Below, one piece after another: positions 25,037-34,298 of a DNA stretch of 50,942 nucleotides. Under the pieces are notes generated by a model. The model worked only from the letters and a program-made list of their open reading frames with translations. It was not told the DNA's origin and searched no databases. The DNA comes from Streptomyces sp. SID9727 (GTDB lineage Bacteria; Actinomycetota; Actinomycetes; Streptomycetales; Streptomycetaceae): the NCBI RefSeq assembly GCF_010550605.1, contig NZ_JAAGNI010000357.1, positions 1-50,942 on the forward strand, read 5' to 3'. How positions within the stretch are numbered: position 1 is the first letter of the stretch; each line of letters begins with the position of its first letter. The position numbers were made by a program, and so were the translations under genes.

Positions 25037-25123
25037 GCGCCTCATCGTATGCGGCACTTGCCCGCCCCGTCCCCTCTCGGCGTCGACCGCTTCCGGAGGC
25101 CGGAGGCGGTGTCTCTACGCGTG

Positions 25124-26335
25124 TCAGGCTGTCGCGTTGGCGTACACCCCGTCGTTGCAGGTGCTGTCGGCCGGTGCGCAGGTCACCGACGTGTATGCGC
25201 CAACTCCGATCGCGGCGAAGTTGTCCAGGCTCTCGGTGCCCGGTTCGAAGTAGCCGCTGTGGCCGAGCGCGCCGTCCGCCGAGACGACCCGGGCGCCGAA
25301 GTCGTGGTCCACCGGATCGGCGCCGTGCCCGAGGCCCCCGAACTCCAGGTTCGGCACGTCCTCGATCCAGTCGCCGCTGTCCCGCATCGCCCACACGCGC
25401 GCCCGGGTGTGCAGCTGTCCGGCGTTGTCCGCCCGCATGCCCGGGCTGCCGGCCACGGCGATGTCCTCGACCCGGCCGGGCAGCCTGCTCGCGGCGACCC
25501 CGCACAGAACGGAGCCGTAGCTGTGGCAGAACAGTGAGACGGGAGCCGGCCCCGGAAGCGCCCGGACGAGCGCGTCGAGCCGGACCGCCCCGCGTTCGGC
25601 GAGGTTGCCGAGGGCGGCGTCCATGCCGATGCCGACGGGCGTGGTGTAGTCGGCCCAGGCGATGACGGCGGTGCGCGCCTCGGGGCTCGCGGCGCGCTCG
25701 GCGGCGTACAGCGACTTGGCCATGCCGACGGGCGCGGCGTTGGTCTTGGCGCCGGTGCGTTCCAGGGTCAGCAGATTCGTGTCGACGCCGGGCACGACGA
25801 GCGAGATGCGCCGTGCCCGGTCCAGGTCGCCGAAGACCTCGGCGGCGAGCCCGCGCCCCGACGGGTCGAACGCCAGGAAGTGGCGGTCCCCGGCGAGCAT
25901 CGAGCGGAATCGGTCCAGGCGGTGCTGGGCCTCGGCGCGGCCGGACGCGGAGAGTCTGGTGTCGTGGACGCGTTTGCGTTCGACCGCGCCGGCCTGCCCG
26001 ATCGCCCGCCGGTTCGCGCGGTAACGCGTGGTGACCGGGGCGCCGTTGAGGTTCCCCACGACGAGCGGGTATCTGTCGGCGAGGTGCGCGCGCTGCCCCG
26101 GTGTCAGCGTGGCGAAGAAGTGCGCCAGCTTGTACGGCGCGGTGTCGGCGTCAGGCAGCGGCCGGCCCGCTATCGACCCTTTGGCCCAGGCGGCCAGCGC
26201 GAGCGCGCGGGAGTCGCCGGAGCGCTGGTGGTGCACGGCGGTCCAGCCGGTCGTCGCGAGCATCACGAAAACGACCGCGACGGCGAGCAGGGCGCGCCAG
26301 GCGGTGAGCGTGGGGGAGGAGTCGAAGGAAGTCAC
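25124..26335 (-). CDS. Secreted alpha/beta hydrolase (DUF1023 type), copy B
   Basis: 403 residues. One N-terminal membrane/signal segment (AWRALLAVAVVFVMLATTGW). Core motifs parallel copy A: VVPGVDTNLLTL, VIAWADYTTPVG, the nucleophile elbow FCHSYGSVLCG, VAGSPGMRADN and LGHGADPVDHDFG. Compared with A it has an extra charged stretch around KRVHDTRLSASGRAEAQ and a C-terminal tail with two cysteines (TCAPADSTCNDG) absent from A. It lies upstream of the DUF4429-kinase-regulator operon on the same strand, with 87 nt between. Confidence 0.9.
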   Translation of the reverse strand: MTSFDSSPTLTAWRALLAVAVVFVMLATTGWTAVHHQRSGDSRALALAAWAKGSIAGRPLPDADTAPYKLAHFFATLTPGQRAHLADRYPLVVGNLNGAPVTTRYRANRRAIGQAGAVERKRVHDTRLSASGRAEAQHRLDRFRSMLAGDRHFLAFDPSGRGLAAEVFGDLDRARRISLVVPGVDTNLLTLERTGAKTNAAPVGMAKSLYAAERAASPEARTAVIAWADYTTPVGIGMDAALGNLAERGAVRLDALVRALPGPAPVSLFCHSYGSVLCGVAASRLPGRVEDIAVAGSPGMRADNAGQLHTRARVWAMRDSGDWIEDVPNLEFGGLGHGADPVDHDFGARVVSADGALGHSGYFEPGTESLDNFAAIGVGAYTSVTCAPADSTCNDGVYANATA

Positions 26336-26520
26336 TCCGGACCACCCTAGGAGACGGGTGGAGCCCGTTCGGGAGCAGGGTGACCCAGATCACTCGACTG
26401 TGCGGAAGGACACCGCGATCGCCTCACCCTGCGTGCGGCCTTGCGGCACGCTCCGCGCCTTTCGCGTCAACCCTGTGGGGGTTGTCACCTTTCGGGGTGA
26501 ACTCGGACTCCAACCCTTCC

Positions 26521-26537
26521 GATTACTCTCCGTAATC
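26521..26537. promoter_or_regulatory. Perfect inverted repeat GATTAC-N5-GTAATC
   Basis: In the 304-bp gap between hydrolase B and the I36 inhibitor gene. The arms are 6 bp and the core TCTCC. It is notably AT-rich for this genome and lies about 103 bp before the inhibitor start. No gene is seen in the gap; a second dyad TCACC/GGTGA lies at about 26485-26500. Likely an operator, protein unknown. Confidence 0.4.
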
Positions 26538-26602
26538 AAGCAGAGTGGGTTTCGGGAGATCCGCATCGGTGGACGCCCCGCATCAGCAGTCCGTCACGGC
26601 AT

Positions 26603-26624
26603 GTCCATCACACGTCCATCACAC
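26603..26624 (+). repeat. Exact 11-bp direct repeat, GTCCATCACAC twice
   Basis: The two units abut at 26603-26613 and 26614-26624, 16 nt before the inhibitor ATG. Each matches GTTCAYC, the conserved half of a Streptomyces PhoP direct-repeat unit, at 6 of 7 positions and with the right 11-bp period. At this location a bound protein would block transcription or sit at the start site. Confidence 0.4.
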
Positions 26625-26639
26625 GGGGGTTCCACTCAC

Positions 26640-27014
26640 ATGCGTACGACCGTAGCCGCAGCCGTCCTGGCCGTCACCGCCCTGTTCCTGTCCGCACCCG
26701 CCGGGGCCACCACACCCGCCGCGCCCGTCCGGCTCGGGGACTGCGGGAGCGGGCAGCTGTGCCTCTGGGCGAAGCCCGACTTCACCGGGGCCCGGCAGAC
26801 CCACGAGCTGTCCACCATCGACATCGAGAGCTGTGTCCCGCTGCCACCCGGCACCACCGCCCAAGCCCTGGCCAACCGCACCGGCCGGCCGGTCACGACC
26901 TACCAGTCCGCCGAGTGTGCGGAGACCGGTGAGTTCGAGACGTACCCGGGCGGCGGCACCTGGCTGCCGCGTTCGCCCTACCAGGTGCGCGCCTTCAAGG
27001 TGTGGGAGAACTGA
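26640..27014 (+). CDS. Secreted protein, peptidase inhibitor family I36-like
   Basis: 124 residues. Signal peptide: RTTVAAAVLAVTALFLSAPAGA, cleaved near residue 24. The mature part has four cysteines (GDCGSGQLCLW, ESCVPLP, SAECAET), the CLWAKPDFTG block and a C-terminal aromatic YQVRAFKVWEN. This matches the I36 family, whose founder is the Streptomyces metalloproteinase inhibitor SMPI. It would act outside the cell on a metalloprotease or be a crystallin-like structural protein. It is monocistronic, and convergent with aceE across a strong stem-loop. Confidence 0.8.
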   Translation: MRTTVAAAVLAVTALFLSAPAGATTPAAPVRLGDCGSGQLCLWAKPDFTGARQTHELSTIDIESCVPLPPGTTAQALANRTGRPVTTYQSAECAETGEFETYPGGGTWLPRSPYQVRAFKVWEN

Positions 27015-27031
27015 CCGGCTCCGGACGCGCC

Positions 27032-27070
27032 GCGGGGCGGCGGCACCCTCCCCGGGTCCCACCGCCCCGC
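27032..27070. terminator. Bidirectional stem-loop between I36 gene and aceE
   Basis: Perfect 9-bp arms GCGGGGCGG (27032-27040) and CCGCCCCGC (27062-27070) in an 80-bp convergent gap. Confidence 0.6.
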
Positions 27071-27094
27071 ACCGGACCGGTCTCCGCGCCCGCG

Positions 27095-29836
27095 TTACGC
27101 GTCGCCGCCCGCGGCCCCCGGATCGGCCGAGGCCACGTCCAGCAGCTCGTAGCGGTCGACTGCCGTCTTCAGCGCCGACCGGTCCACCTTCCCGTCCTTC
27201 GCCAGCTCCGTGAGCACCGCGAGCACGATCGACTGCGCGTCGATGTGGAAGTACCGCCGCGCCGCGCCCCGTGTGTCCGCGAACCCGAACCCGTCCGCGC
27301 CCAGCGACTGGTACGCCCCCGGCACCCAGCGGGCGATCTGGTCCGGCACGGACCGCATCCAGTCCGACACCGCCACGAACGGCCCCTGGGCCCCGGACAG
27401 CTTGCGCGTCACGTACGGCACGCGCTGCTCCTCCTCGGGGTGCAGCAGGTTGTACCGCTCCACGTCCACGGCCTCGCGCCGCAGCTCGTTCCAGGAGGTC
27501 GCCGACCAGACGTCCGCCTTCACGTTCCACTCGTCGGCGAGGATGCGCTGCGCCTCGACCGCCCACGGCACCGCCACACCGGAAGCCAGGATCTGGGCCG
27601 GGATCTCGCCCTTCTCCCCGCCGCTGTAGCGGTAGACGCCCTTCAGGATGCCCTCGACGTCGACATCGGCGGGCTCCGCGGGGTGCTGGATCGGCTCGTT
27701 GTAGACGGTGAGGTAGTAGAAGACGTCCTCGTTCTCCTCGGGGGTCCCGCCGTACATCCGGCGCAGACCGTCCTGCACGATGTGCGCGATCTCGAACCCG
27801 AACGCGGGGTCGTAGGCCACACAGGCCGGGTTGGTCGACGCCAGCAGTTGCGAGTGCCCGTCGGCGTGCTGGAGCCCCTCGCCGGTCAGCGTCGTCCGGC
27901 CGGCGGTCGCGCCCAGCACGAAGCCGCGCGCCAGCTGGTCCGCCATCTGCCAGAACTGGTCGCCGGTGCGCTGGAAGCCGAACATCGAATAGAAGACGTA
28001 CACCGGGATCAGCGGCTCGCCGTGCGTCGCGTAGGCGGAGCCCGCGGCGACCAGGGAGGCCGTGCAGCCCGCCTCCGAGATGCCGTCGTGCAGCATCTGC
28101 CCGGTCGGCGACTCCTTGTACGCGAGCAGCAGATCGCGGTCCACCGATTCGTACTGCTGCCCGAGCGGGTTGTAGATCTTAGCGCTCGGGAAGAAGGCGT
28201 CCATGCCGAACGTGCGGTACTCGTCGGGCGCGATCAGCACGAAGCGCTTGCCGATCTCCTTGTCCCGCATGAGGTCCTTCAGGATGCGGACGAACGCCAT
28301 GGTGGTGGCGATCGACTGCTGACCCGACCCCTTCTTCGCCGCCGCGTACGTCTTGTCCTCGGGCAGCGGCAGGGGCTTCGCGCGCACCACCCGGGTCGGG
28401 ACGTAGCCCCCCAGACCCTTGCGGCGGTCGTGCATGTACTGGATCTCCTCCGAGCCGCGGCCCGGGTGGTAGTACGGCGGGTTGCCGTCCTCCAGCTCCT
28501 TGTCGGCGATCGGGATGTGCAGCCGGTCCCGGAAGCGCTTCAGATCCTCGGCGGTGAGCTTCTTCATCTGGTGGGTCGCGTTGCGGCCCTCGAAGTTCGG
28601 CCCGAGGGTCCAGCCCTTGACCGTCTGCGCCAGGATCACCGTCGGCTGGCCCTTGTGGGCCTTGGCCGCCGCGTAGGCCGCGTACACCTTGCGGTGGTCG
28701 TGACCGCCGCGCCCGAGGTGCAGGATCTGCTGGTCGGTCATGTCCTTGACCATCTCGCGCAGCCTCGGGTCGTCCCCGAAGAAGTGCTCCCGGATGTACG
28801 CGCCGGTCTCCGTCGCGTACGTCTGGAACTGCCCGTCCGGGGTCGTGTTCAGCTTGTTGACCAGGATGCCGGTGCGGTCCTGCGCCAGCAGCGGGTCCCA
28901 GGAGCGGTCCCAGACCAGCTTGATCACGTTCCACCCGGCGCCCCGGAACTGGGATTCCAGCTCCTGGATGACCTTGCCGTTGCCGCGCACCGGGCCGTCG
29001 AGGCGCTGGAGGTTGCAGTTGACGACGAAGGTCAGGTTGTCCAGGCCCTCGCGCGCGGCGATGGACAGCTGGCCGAGCGACTCCGGCTCGTCCATCTCGC
29101 CGTCACCGAGGTACGCCCACACATGCGAGTTCGACGTGTCGGCGAGGCCGCGCGCCTCCATGTACCGGTTCATCCGCGCCTGGTAGATCGCGCCGAGCGG
29201 ACCGAGGCCCATCGACACCGTCGGGAACTCCCAGAAGTCCGGCATCAGCCGCGGATGCGGATAGCTGGACAACCCGTTCGGCGCCTTCGACTTCTCCTGG
29301 CGGAACGCGTCGAGCTGCGCCTCGCTCAGCCGGTCCAGCAGGAAGGCGCGGGCGTAGATCCCGGGCGAGGCGTGCCCCTGGAAGAAGATCTGGTCGCCGC
29401 CCAGACCGTCGTCCTTGCCCCGGAAGAAGTGGTTGAAGCCGACGTCGTACAACGAGGCCGAGGAGGCGAACGTGGCGATGTGACCGCCCACGCCGATCCC
29501 CGGACGCTGGGCGCGCGAGACCATCACGGCCGCGTTCCAGCGGGTCGCGTTGAGGATCTTGCGCTCGATCTCCTCGTCACCGGGGAAGAACGGCTCGTCC
29601 TTCGTGGCGATCGTGTTGACGTAGTCCGTGCTGCGCATCTCCGGCACGGCGACGCGCTTCTCGCGCGCGCGCTCGATGAGCCGGAGCATGAGGTAGCGGG
29701 CCCGCTCACGGCCGCGCTCGTCGACGGCGGCGTCGAGGGAGTCGAGCCATTCCTGGGTCTCTTCGGGATCAAAATCCGGGACCTGGCTCGGAAGGCCGCC
29801 AATGATGATCGGGTTGCGATCGGATCCGGAAGCCAC
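27095..29836 (-). CDS. aceE: Pyruvate dehydrogenase E1 component, homodimeric type
   Basis: 913 residues from a GTG at 29836 with GAAGGA 7 nt upstream. It decarboxylates pyruvate with thiamine diphosphate and passes the acetyl group to the E2 lipoyl domain. The ThDP motif is [15 protein letters not shown] ending in [25 protein letters not shown] and [20 protein letters not shown] are strongly conserved AceE blocks. The length is normal (about 890-910). No E2 or E3 gene is near, as is usual in actinomycetes. It is divergent from DUF3052 across a 540-bp gap. Confidence 0.97.
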   Translation of the reverse strand: MASGSDRNPIIIGGLPSQVPDFDPEETQEWLDSLDAAVDERGRERARYLMLRLIERAREKRVAVPEMRSTDYVNTIATKDEPFFPGDEEIERKILNATRWNAAVMVSRAQRPGIGVGGHIATFASSASLYDVGFNHFFRGKDDGLGGDQIFFQGHASPGIYARAFLLDRLSEAQLDAFRQEKSKAPNGLSSYPHPRLMPDFWEFPTVSMGLGPLGAIYQARMNRYMEARGLADTSNSHVWAYLGDGEMDEPESLGQLSIAAREGLDNLTFVVNCNLQRLDGPVRGNGKVIQELESQFRGAGWNVIKLVWDRSWDPLLAQDRTGILVNKLNTTPDGQFQTYATETGAYIREHFFGDDPRLREMVKDMTDQQILHLGRGGHDHRKVYAAYAAAKAHKGQPTVILAQTVKGWTLGPNFEGRNATHQMKKLTAEDLKRFRDRLHIPIADKELEDGNPPYYHPGRGSEEIQYMHDRRKGLGGYVPTRVVRAKPLPLPEDKTYAAAKKGSGQQSIATTMAFVRILKDLMRDKEIGKRFVLIAPDEYRTFGMDAFFPSAKIYNPLGQQYESVDRDLLLAYKESPTGQMLHDGISEAGCTASLVAAGSAYATHGEPLIPVYVFYSMFGFQRTGDQFWQMADQLARGFVLGATAGRTTLTGEGLQHADGHSQLLASTNPACVAYDPAFGFEIAHIVQDGLRRMYGGTPEENEDVFYYLTVYNEPIQHPAEPADVDVEGILKGVYRYSGGEKGEIPAQILASGVAVPWAVEAQRILADEWNVKADVWSATSWNELRREAVDVERYNLLHPEEEQRVPYVTRKLSGAQGPFVAVSDWMRSVPDQIARWVPGAYQSLGADGFGFADTRGAARRYFHIDAQSIVLAVLTELAKDGKVDRSALKTAVDRYELLDVASADPGAAGGDA

Positions 29837-30376
29837 GCTGTTCCTTCGCTGTTCGGTGCTGCGCTTCGGGGCCTGTAACGGGAGTCCTGCCCCCGGACGA
29901 GAAGTACGTGTACGCCAACCCATCGTGTACCGCCGAATCGCGTACGTCATCTCTACCGAGAGGTAACCGCGAACGCGTCCCCCGCCCCGTTCCGCCGGGG
30001 CGGATGGACGGCCGTCGAGTGGGTATCGGTGCAGGCAGAAGGTCTCGGACAGGATGGGGCACGCGGGGTGAGAGGGGACGGAACGCAACCATACGCCCAA
30101 GGCGTGCAAGTGTTCCCAAAAGCTGCTCGGCTCCGAATGCCGGACCGAAACGGCATAAGCTGTCCAAGGACGTAGGACGCGACAGGAACGGAGGAGGACG
30201 CGAAGCCCTCGCAGGGAGCTGTCTGAAGGGCGGCGACGTGACAGGAAACGTCACCGTTTAGGCGGTCTCGCACGCTGGGTACTTGCGCGATCCGCCGCTC
30301 CCGTGTGGACTACGGCCAACGCCCCGCGCACGCGCGTGGCTGAAGCATTTTCCGAAACATGATCAGGAGGCAACCC
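29837..30376. other. 540-bp intergenic region, aceE / DUF3052
   Basis: No credible gene is seen. Points of interest are a TAAGCT hexamer (30156-30161) reading toward the DUF3052 gene and a dyad GTGAC-N7-GTCAC (30238-30254). On the minus strand a CTCT/AGAG dyad lies near 29950-29962. The length exceeds what two promoters need, so a small RNA or long aceE leader is possible, but nothing in the bases proves either. Confidence 0.5.
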
Positions 30377-30814
30377 GTGAGCGCGACCGCGGACCACGCG
30401 GAGGAGCGGACCAACCCGGCGGCACGCCTGGGGTTCGAGCCCGGACAGGTGGTCCAGGAGATCGGCTACGACGACGACGTCGAGCTGGAGCTCCGTGAGG
30501 GCATTGAGGCCATTACCGGCCAGGACCTTGTCGACGAGGACTACGACGACATCGCTGATGTCGTCCTGCTGTGGTTCCGCGACGAGGACGGCGACCTTAC
30601 GGACGCGCTGGTGGATGCCATCGGTCTGCTCGAGGACGGCGGCGTGGTCTGGCTGATGACGCCCAAGACCGGCCGCGACGGATACGTCGAGCCGAGCGAC
30701 ATCAACGAGGCCGCCCAGACCGCCGGGCTCGCCCAGACCAAGAGCGTCAACGCGGGCAAGGACTGGTCGGGAAGCCGTCTCGTCACGCCCAAAGCGGCCA
30801 AGGCCAAGCGCTGA
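30377..30814 (+). CDS. DUF3052 family protein
   Basis: 145 residues from the GTG at 30377, preceded by a perfect AGGAGG at 7 nt; an in-frame ATG at 30359 would contain that site and is rejected. Very acidic (pairs such as YDDDVELELREG, DEDYDDIADVV, RDEDGDL). The family is restricted to actinobacteria and of unknown function. The C-terminus GSRLVTPKAAKAKR is basic. It always seems to travel beside aceE in Streptomyces, but that is from memory. It ends in a textbook terminator. Confidence 0.88.
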   Translation: MSATADHAEERTNPAARLGFEPGQVVQEIGYDDDVELELREGIEAITGQDLVDEDYDDIADVVLLWFRDEDGDLTDALVDAIGLLEDGGVVWLMTPKTGRDGYVEPSDINEAAQTAGLAQTKSVNAGKDWSGSRLVTPKAAKAKR

Positions 30815-30828
30815 CCCCACCAACCCCT

Positions 30829-30867
30829 GAAGGCCCCCGACAGGCATCACGCCGGCCGGGGGCCTTC
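30829..30867 (+). terminator. Strong stem-loop after DUF3052
   Basis: Perfect 11-bp arms GAAGGCCCCCG (30829-30839) and CGGGGGCCTTC (30857-30867), loop 17 nt, 14 nt beyond the stop codon. Confidence 0.75.
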
Positions 30868-31028
30868 GTACGTCCGGCTCGCACATCCGTGTCCCGGATA
30901 CCCGCCGGCTTGATCCACGCGTACGCGGGAAGCTTTCCCGGGTGCCGTACGGGCGCCCGGGGGGTCTGCGTAGGGTGGGGGTCACCCGGACAGTCCAGCC
31001 CGGTGACGTAGCGAAGGGACGCGTTTTC

Positions 31029-31487
31029 ATGGCGATCGAGGTCGGCACCCAGGCCCCGGATTTCGAGCTGAAGGACAACCACGGCCGGACCGTGAAGCTC
31101 TCCGATTTCCGTGGCGAGAAGAACGTGGTGCTGCTGTTCTACCCGTTCGCCTTCACCGGCGTCTGCACGGGCGAGCTGTGCGCGCTCCGTGACGAGCTGC
31201 CCACGTTCGAGAACGACGACACGCAGCTGCTGGCCGTGTCCAACGACTCGATCCACACCCTGCGCGTCTTCGCCGAGCAGGAGGGTCTGGAGTACCCGCT
31301 GCTCTCCGACTTCTGGCCGCACGGCGAGACCTCGCGGGCCTACGGCGTCTTCGACGAGGAGAAGGGCTGCGCGGTGCGCGGCACCTTCATCATCGACAAG
31401 GAGGGCGTGGTGCGCTGGACGGTCGTCAACGGTCTGCCCGACGCGCGCGACCTCAACGATTACGTCAAGGCGCTCGGCACCCTCTGA
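31029..31487 (+). CDS. Peroxiredoxin, AhpE-like
   Basis: 152 residues. Thioredoxin-fold peroxidase reducing hydroperoxides. The peroxidatic cysteine lies in [18 protein letters not shown] (PxxxT/SxxC motif, with T-x-x-C read as TGVC). The second Cys five residues on (GELC) is where AhpE/1-Cys enzymes vary. [11 protein letters not shown] and the active-site Arg (AVRGTF) are present. The length equals M. tuberculosis AhpE (153). Start ATG with GAAGGGA about 10 nt upstream. It lies between a strong terminator and the TerD genes. Confidence 0.93.
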   Translation: MAIEVGTQAPDFELKDNHGRTVKLSDFRGEKNVVLLFYPFAFTGVCTGELCALRDELPTFENDDTQLLAVSNDSIHTLRVFAEQEGLEYPLLSDFWPHGETSRAYGVFDEEKGCAVRGTFIIDKEGVVRWTVVNGLPDARDLNDYVKALGTL

Positions 31488-31636
31488 TCCGGCTTCGGGC
31501 GGATCGCGGGCCGACCCGGGGCGGAAAGCCTGTTTCGGCCGGGAACCGGTCACTAGGATCCACTCGTTGATCGGATGTCAACACGACGTGGAGGCGCCGG
31601 CACCGGCCGGCCCCCAAGAAACCAATGGGAGGACTC

Positions 31637-32212
31637 GTGGGAGTCAGCCTCAGCAAGGGCGGCAACGTCTCGCTGACCAAGGCCGCGCCCAACCTGACCG
31701 CGGTCATCGTGGGTCTCGGCTGGGACGCCCGTACCACCACCGGCGGGGACTTCGACCTCGACGCCAGTGCTCTGCTGACGAACGCCGAGGGCAAGGTCGC
31801 CAACGACGGCAACTTCGTCTTCTTCAACAACCTCAAGAGCCCCGACGGCTCCGTCGAGCACACCGGTGACAACCTCACCGGTGAGGGCGAGGGCGACGAC
31901 GAGGTCATCAACGTCAACCTGGCCACGGTCCCGGCCGACGTCGACAAGATCGTCTTCCCGGTCTCGATCTACGAGGCCGAGAGCCGCCAGCAGAGCTTCG
32001 GCCAGGTCCGCAACGCGTACATCCGCGTCGTCAACCAGGCCGACAACAGCGAGCTCGCGCGCTACGACCTGTCCGAGGACGCCTCGACCGAGACCGCCAT
32101 GGTCTTCGGCGAGCTGTACCGCAACGGCGCGGAGTGGAAGTTCCGCGCCATCGGCCAGGGCTACGCCTCCGGTCTGCGCGGCATCGCGCAGGACTTCGGC
32201 GTCAACGTCTGA
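31637..32212 (+). CDS. TerD-family calcium-binding stress protein 1
   Basis: 191 residues from the GTG at 31637 with GGGAGG 5-6 nt upstream; an ATG at 31625 would include that site. TerD folds bind two calcium ions. The acidic motifs are FDLDASALL (about 42-50) and [15 protein letters not shown] (about 75-90). [20 protein letters not shown] closes the family pattern. These proteins confer tellurite resistance and affect calcium and development in Streptomyces. A perfect 15-bp-arm stem-loop follows, separating it from its close paralogue. Confidence 0.95.
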   Translation: MGVSLSKGGNVSLTKAAPNLTAVIVGLGWDARTTTGGDFDLDASALLTNAEGKVANDGNFVFFNNLKSPDGSVEHTGDNLTGEGEGDDEVINVNLATVPADVDKIVFPVSIYEAESRQQSFGQVRNAYIRVVNQADNSELARYDLSEDASTETAMVFGELYRNGAEWKFRAIGQGYASGLRGIAQDFGVNV

Positions 32213-32247
32213 CCTGCCCGGGGCCCCGGCCCCGGCACCAGCATTCC

Positions 32248-32280
32248 CGTCCGGCGCCGCACCACGTGCGGCGCCGGACG
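32248..32280 (+). terminator. Near-perfect 15-bp stem-loop between the TerD genes
   Basis: CGTCCGGCGCCGCAC (32248-32262), loop CAC, GTGCGGCGCCGGACG (32266-32280). It is one of the strongest hairpins in the window. It lies 36 nt after terD1 and 90 nt before terD2, so it may terminate or protect the first message. Confidence 0.7.
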
Positions 32281-32370
32281 CGCTCGACGGACAGTTCTTC
32301 CGGCCGCAGGGGTTCGGCCGGCGGCTCCGTCCGGTACAAAGACGGTTCATAGACTCGGGGAGGACACACC

Positions 32371-32946
32371 ATGGGCGTCACGCTCGCCAAGGGAGGCAAT
32401 GTCTCCCTCTCCAAGGCCGCACCCAATCTCACCCAGGTGCTGGTCGGGCTCGGCTGGGACGCACGATCCACGACGGGGGCCGACTTCGACCTGGACGCCA
32501 GCGCGCTGCTGTGCCAGTCGGGCCGGGTCCTCGGCGACGAGTGGTTCGTGTTCTACAACAACCTCACGAGCCCCGACGGCTCCGTCGAGCACACCGGTGA
32601 CAACCTCACGGGCGAGGGCGAGGGCGACGACGAGTCGATCATCGTGAACCTCACGCAGGTCCCGGCCCATTGCGACAAGATCGTCTTTCCGGTCTCCATT
32701 CACGAGGCCGACAATCGCGGTCAGACTTTCGGCCAGGTCAGCAACGCTTTCATCCGCGTCGTCAATCAGGCCGACGGCCAGGAACTCGCGCGGTACGACC
32801 TCACCGAGGACGCCTCCACGGAGACCGCGATGATCTTCGGCGAGCTCTACCGCTACAACGGAGAGTGGAAGTTCCGTGCGGTTGGTCAGGGGTACGCATC
32901 GGGGCTGCGAGGCATCGCTCTAGACTTCGGGGTCAACGTTTCGTAA
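32371..32946 (+). CDS. TerD-family calcium-binding stress protein 2
   Basis: 191 residues, the same length as terD1 and aligning along the whole chain. The calcium motifs are kept (FDLDASALL and [15 protein letters not shown]). Differences cluster around residues 52-60 ([12 protein letters not shown] versus [12 protein letters not shown]) and at a cysteine in VPAHCDK. Its own ATG with a GGGAGG-like site suggests a separate transcript behind the terminator. It is followed by the DUF475 gene at 70 nt. Confidence 0.95.
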   Translation: MGVTLAKGGNVSLSKAAPNLTQVLVGLGWDARSTTGADFDLDASALLCQSGRVLGDEWFVFYNNLTSPDGSVEHTGDNLTGEGEGDDESIIVNLTQVPAHCDKIVFPVSIHEADNRGQTFGQVSNAFIRVVNQADGQELARYDLTEDASTETAMIFGELYRYNGEWKFRAVGQGYASGLRGIALDFGVNVS

Positions 32947-33016
32947 AGCCGCGCACGGCGCGGGGGAGCCCCGTGCACATCGGGGGAGACCCGTTACATA
33001 CATGATGGGGTAGCCA

Positions 33017-34144
33017 GTGCTTCTGAAAACCTTCGGGTGGTCGTTCGCGATCACCGTGATCGGCCTGGTGGCCGCGTTCTTCTACGGGGGGTGGGAGGCG
33101 TTCGGCGTTGTGGCGATCCTTTCCGTCCTGGAGATCTCGCTCTCGTTCGACAACGCGGTGGTCAACGCCGGGATCCTGAAGAAGATGTCCGCCTTCTGGC
33201 AGAAGATCTTCCTCACGGTCGGCGTGCTGATCGCGGTCTTCGGTATGCGGCTGGTCTTCCCTGTCGTGATCGTGGCCATCACGGCGAGCCTGAATCCGAT
33301 CGACGCCATCGATCTCTCGTTCAACGACCCGGACCGCTACAAGGAACTGGTCACGGACGCCCACCCGGCGATCGCCGCCTTTGGTGGCATGTTCCTGCTC
33401 ATGATCTTCCTCGACTTCATTTTCGAGGACCGTGACATCCAGTGGCTCCGCTGGCTGGAGCGCCCGCTGGCCAAGCTGGGCAAGGTCGACATGCTGTCGG
33501 TCTGCATCGCGCTCATCGTCCTGCTGATCTCCGCGATGACCGTCGCCACCCACGCCCACCAGCACGGCGGCGGACACGTGGACAAGGCGGAGACGGTCCT
33601 GCTCTCCGGTATCGCGGGTCTGATCACGTATCTCATCGTCGGCGGGCTCTCCGGCTACTTCGAGGACAAACTCGAAGAGGAGGAGGAACGCGAGCACGAG
33701 CAGGAGGAAGAGGCCAAGCGGAGCGGCAAGAAGATGTCCGCGGTCGCCCTCTCCGGCAAGGCCGCCTTCTTCATGTTCCTCTACCTGGAAGTCCTCGACG
33801 CGTCCTTCTCGTTCGACGGCGTGATCGGCGCCTTCGCCATCACCAACGAGATCGTGCTCATGGCGCTCGGCCTCGGCATCGGCGCCATGTACGTCCGTTC
33901 GCTCACGGTCTACCTGGTCCGCCAGGGCACCCTGGACGACTACGTCTACCTGGAGCATGGCGCGCACTACGCGATCGGCGCGCTGGCCGTGATCCTGCTC
34001 GTCACCATCCAGTACGAGATCAACGAGATCATCACCGGTCTCGTCGGCGTCGTCCTGATCGCCTGGTCCTTCTGGTCCTCCGTCCGCCGCAACAAGGCGC
34101 TGGAGGCCGAAGAGGGCAACAGTGAAGTGAGCGCCGGGGTGTGA
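33017..34144 (+). CDS. DUF475 / TerC-like integral membrane protein
   Basis: 375 residues from a GTG with GGGG at 6 nt. About eight to nine helices. Two related motifs, LEISLSFDNAVVNAGIL (residues 33-49) and LEVLDASFSFDGVIGAFA (about 255-272), are the signature TerC acidic pair repeated once in each half, implying an internal duplication. A cytoplasmic, very acidic loop (EDKLEEEEEREHEQEEEA) separates the halves. TerC relatives are proposed metal exporters (Mn or Ca). Sitting directly after TerD genes, it probably forms the membrane partner of the TerD proteins. Confidence 0.92.
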   Translation: MLLKTFGWSFAITVIGLVAAFFYGGWEAFGVVAILSVLEISLSFDNAVVNAGILKKMSAFWQKIFLTVGVLIAVFGMRLVFPVVIVAITASLNPIDAIDLSFNDPDRYKELVTDAHPAIAAFGGMFLLMIFLDFIFEDRDIQWLRWLERPLAKLGKVDMLSVCIALIVLLISAMTVATHAHQHGGGHVDKAETVLLSGIAGLITYLIVGGLSGYFEDKLEEEEEREHEQEEEAKRSGKKMSAVALSGKAAFFMFLYLEVLDASFSFDGVIGAFAITNEIVLMALGLGIGAMYVRSLTVYLVRQGTLDDYVYLEHGAHYAIGALAVILLVTIQYEINEIITGLVGVVLIAWSFWSSVRRNKALEAEEGNSEVSAGV

Positions 34145-34170
34145 CCCGGTAGGAATTGAGGGAACGCTCT

Positions 34171-34237
34171 CTGCGGGGCGGCTCGTACGGCAACGGTTCC
34201 GGGACACACCCGGAGGCGGCCCGGAGCCGCCCCGCAG
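34171..34237 (+). terminator. 13-bp-arm stem with nested hairpin after DUF475 gene
   Basis: CTGCGGGGCGGCT (34171-34183) pairs perfectly with AGCCGCCCCGCAG (34225-34237). The 41-nt loop holds a second hairpin CCGGG/CCCGG. Terminator or processing structure in the 154-nt gap before the TerA-like gene. Confidence 0.55.
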
Positions 34238-34298
34238 TGGTGCGTGCGTCGGATGCGCCGCGTGCGACGGGTGAGGGACCGAGAGGGCGGGGTCGGGG

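Noticed and set aside
27002..29878. Open frame of about 958 codons antisense to aceE
   Set aside because: It mirrors the high-GC third-position pattern of aceE, has no recognisable domain and would occupy a whole essential gene on the other strand.
30029..30376. Small protein gene upstream of DUF3052
   Set aside because: Short frames exist but lack ribosome sites and codon bias; left as intergenic.
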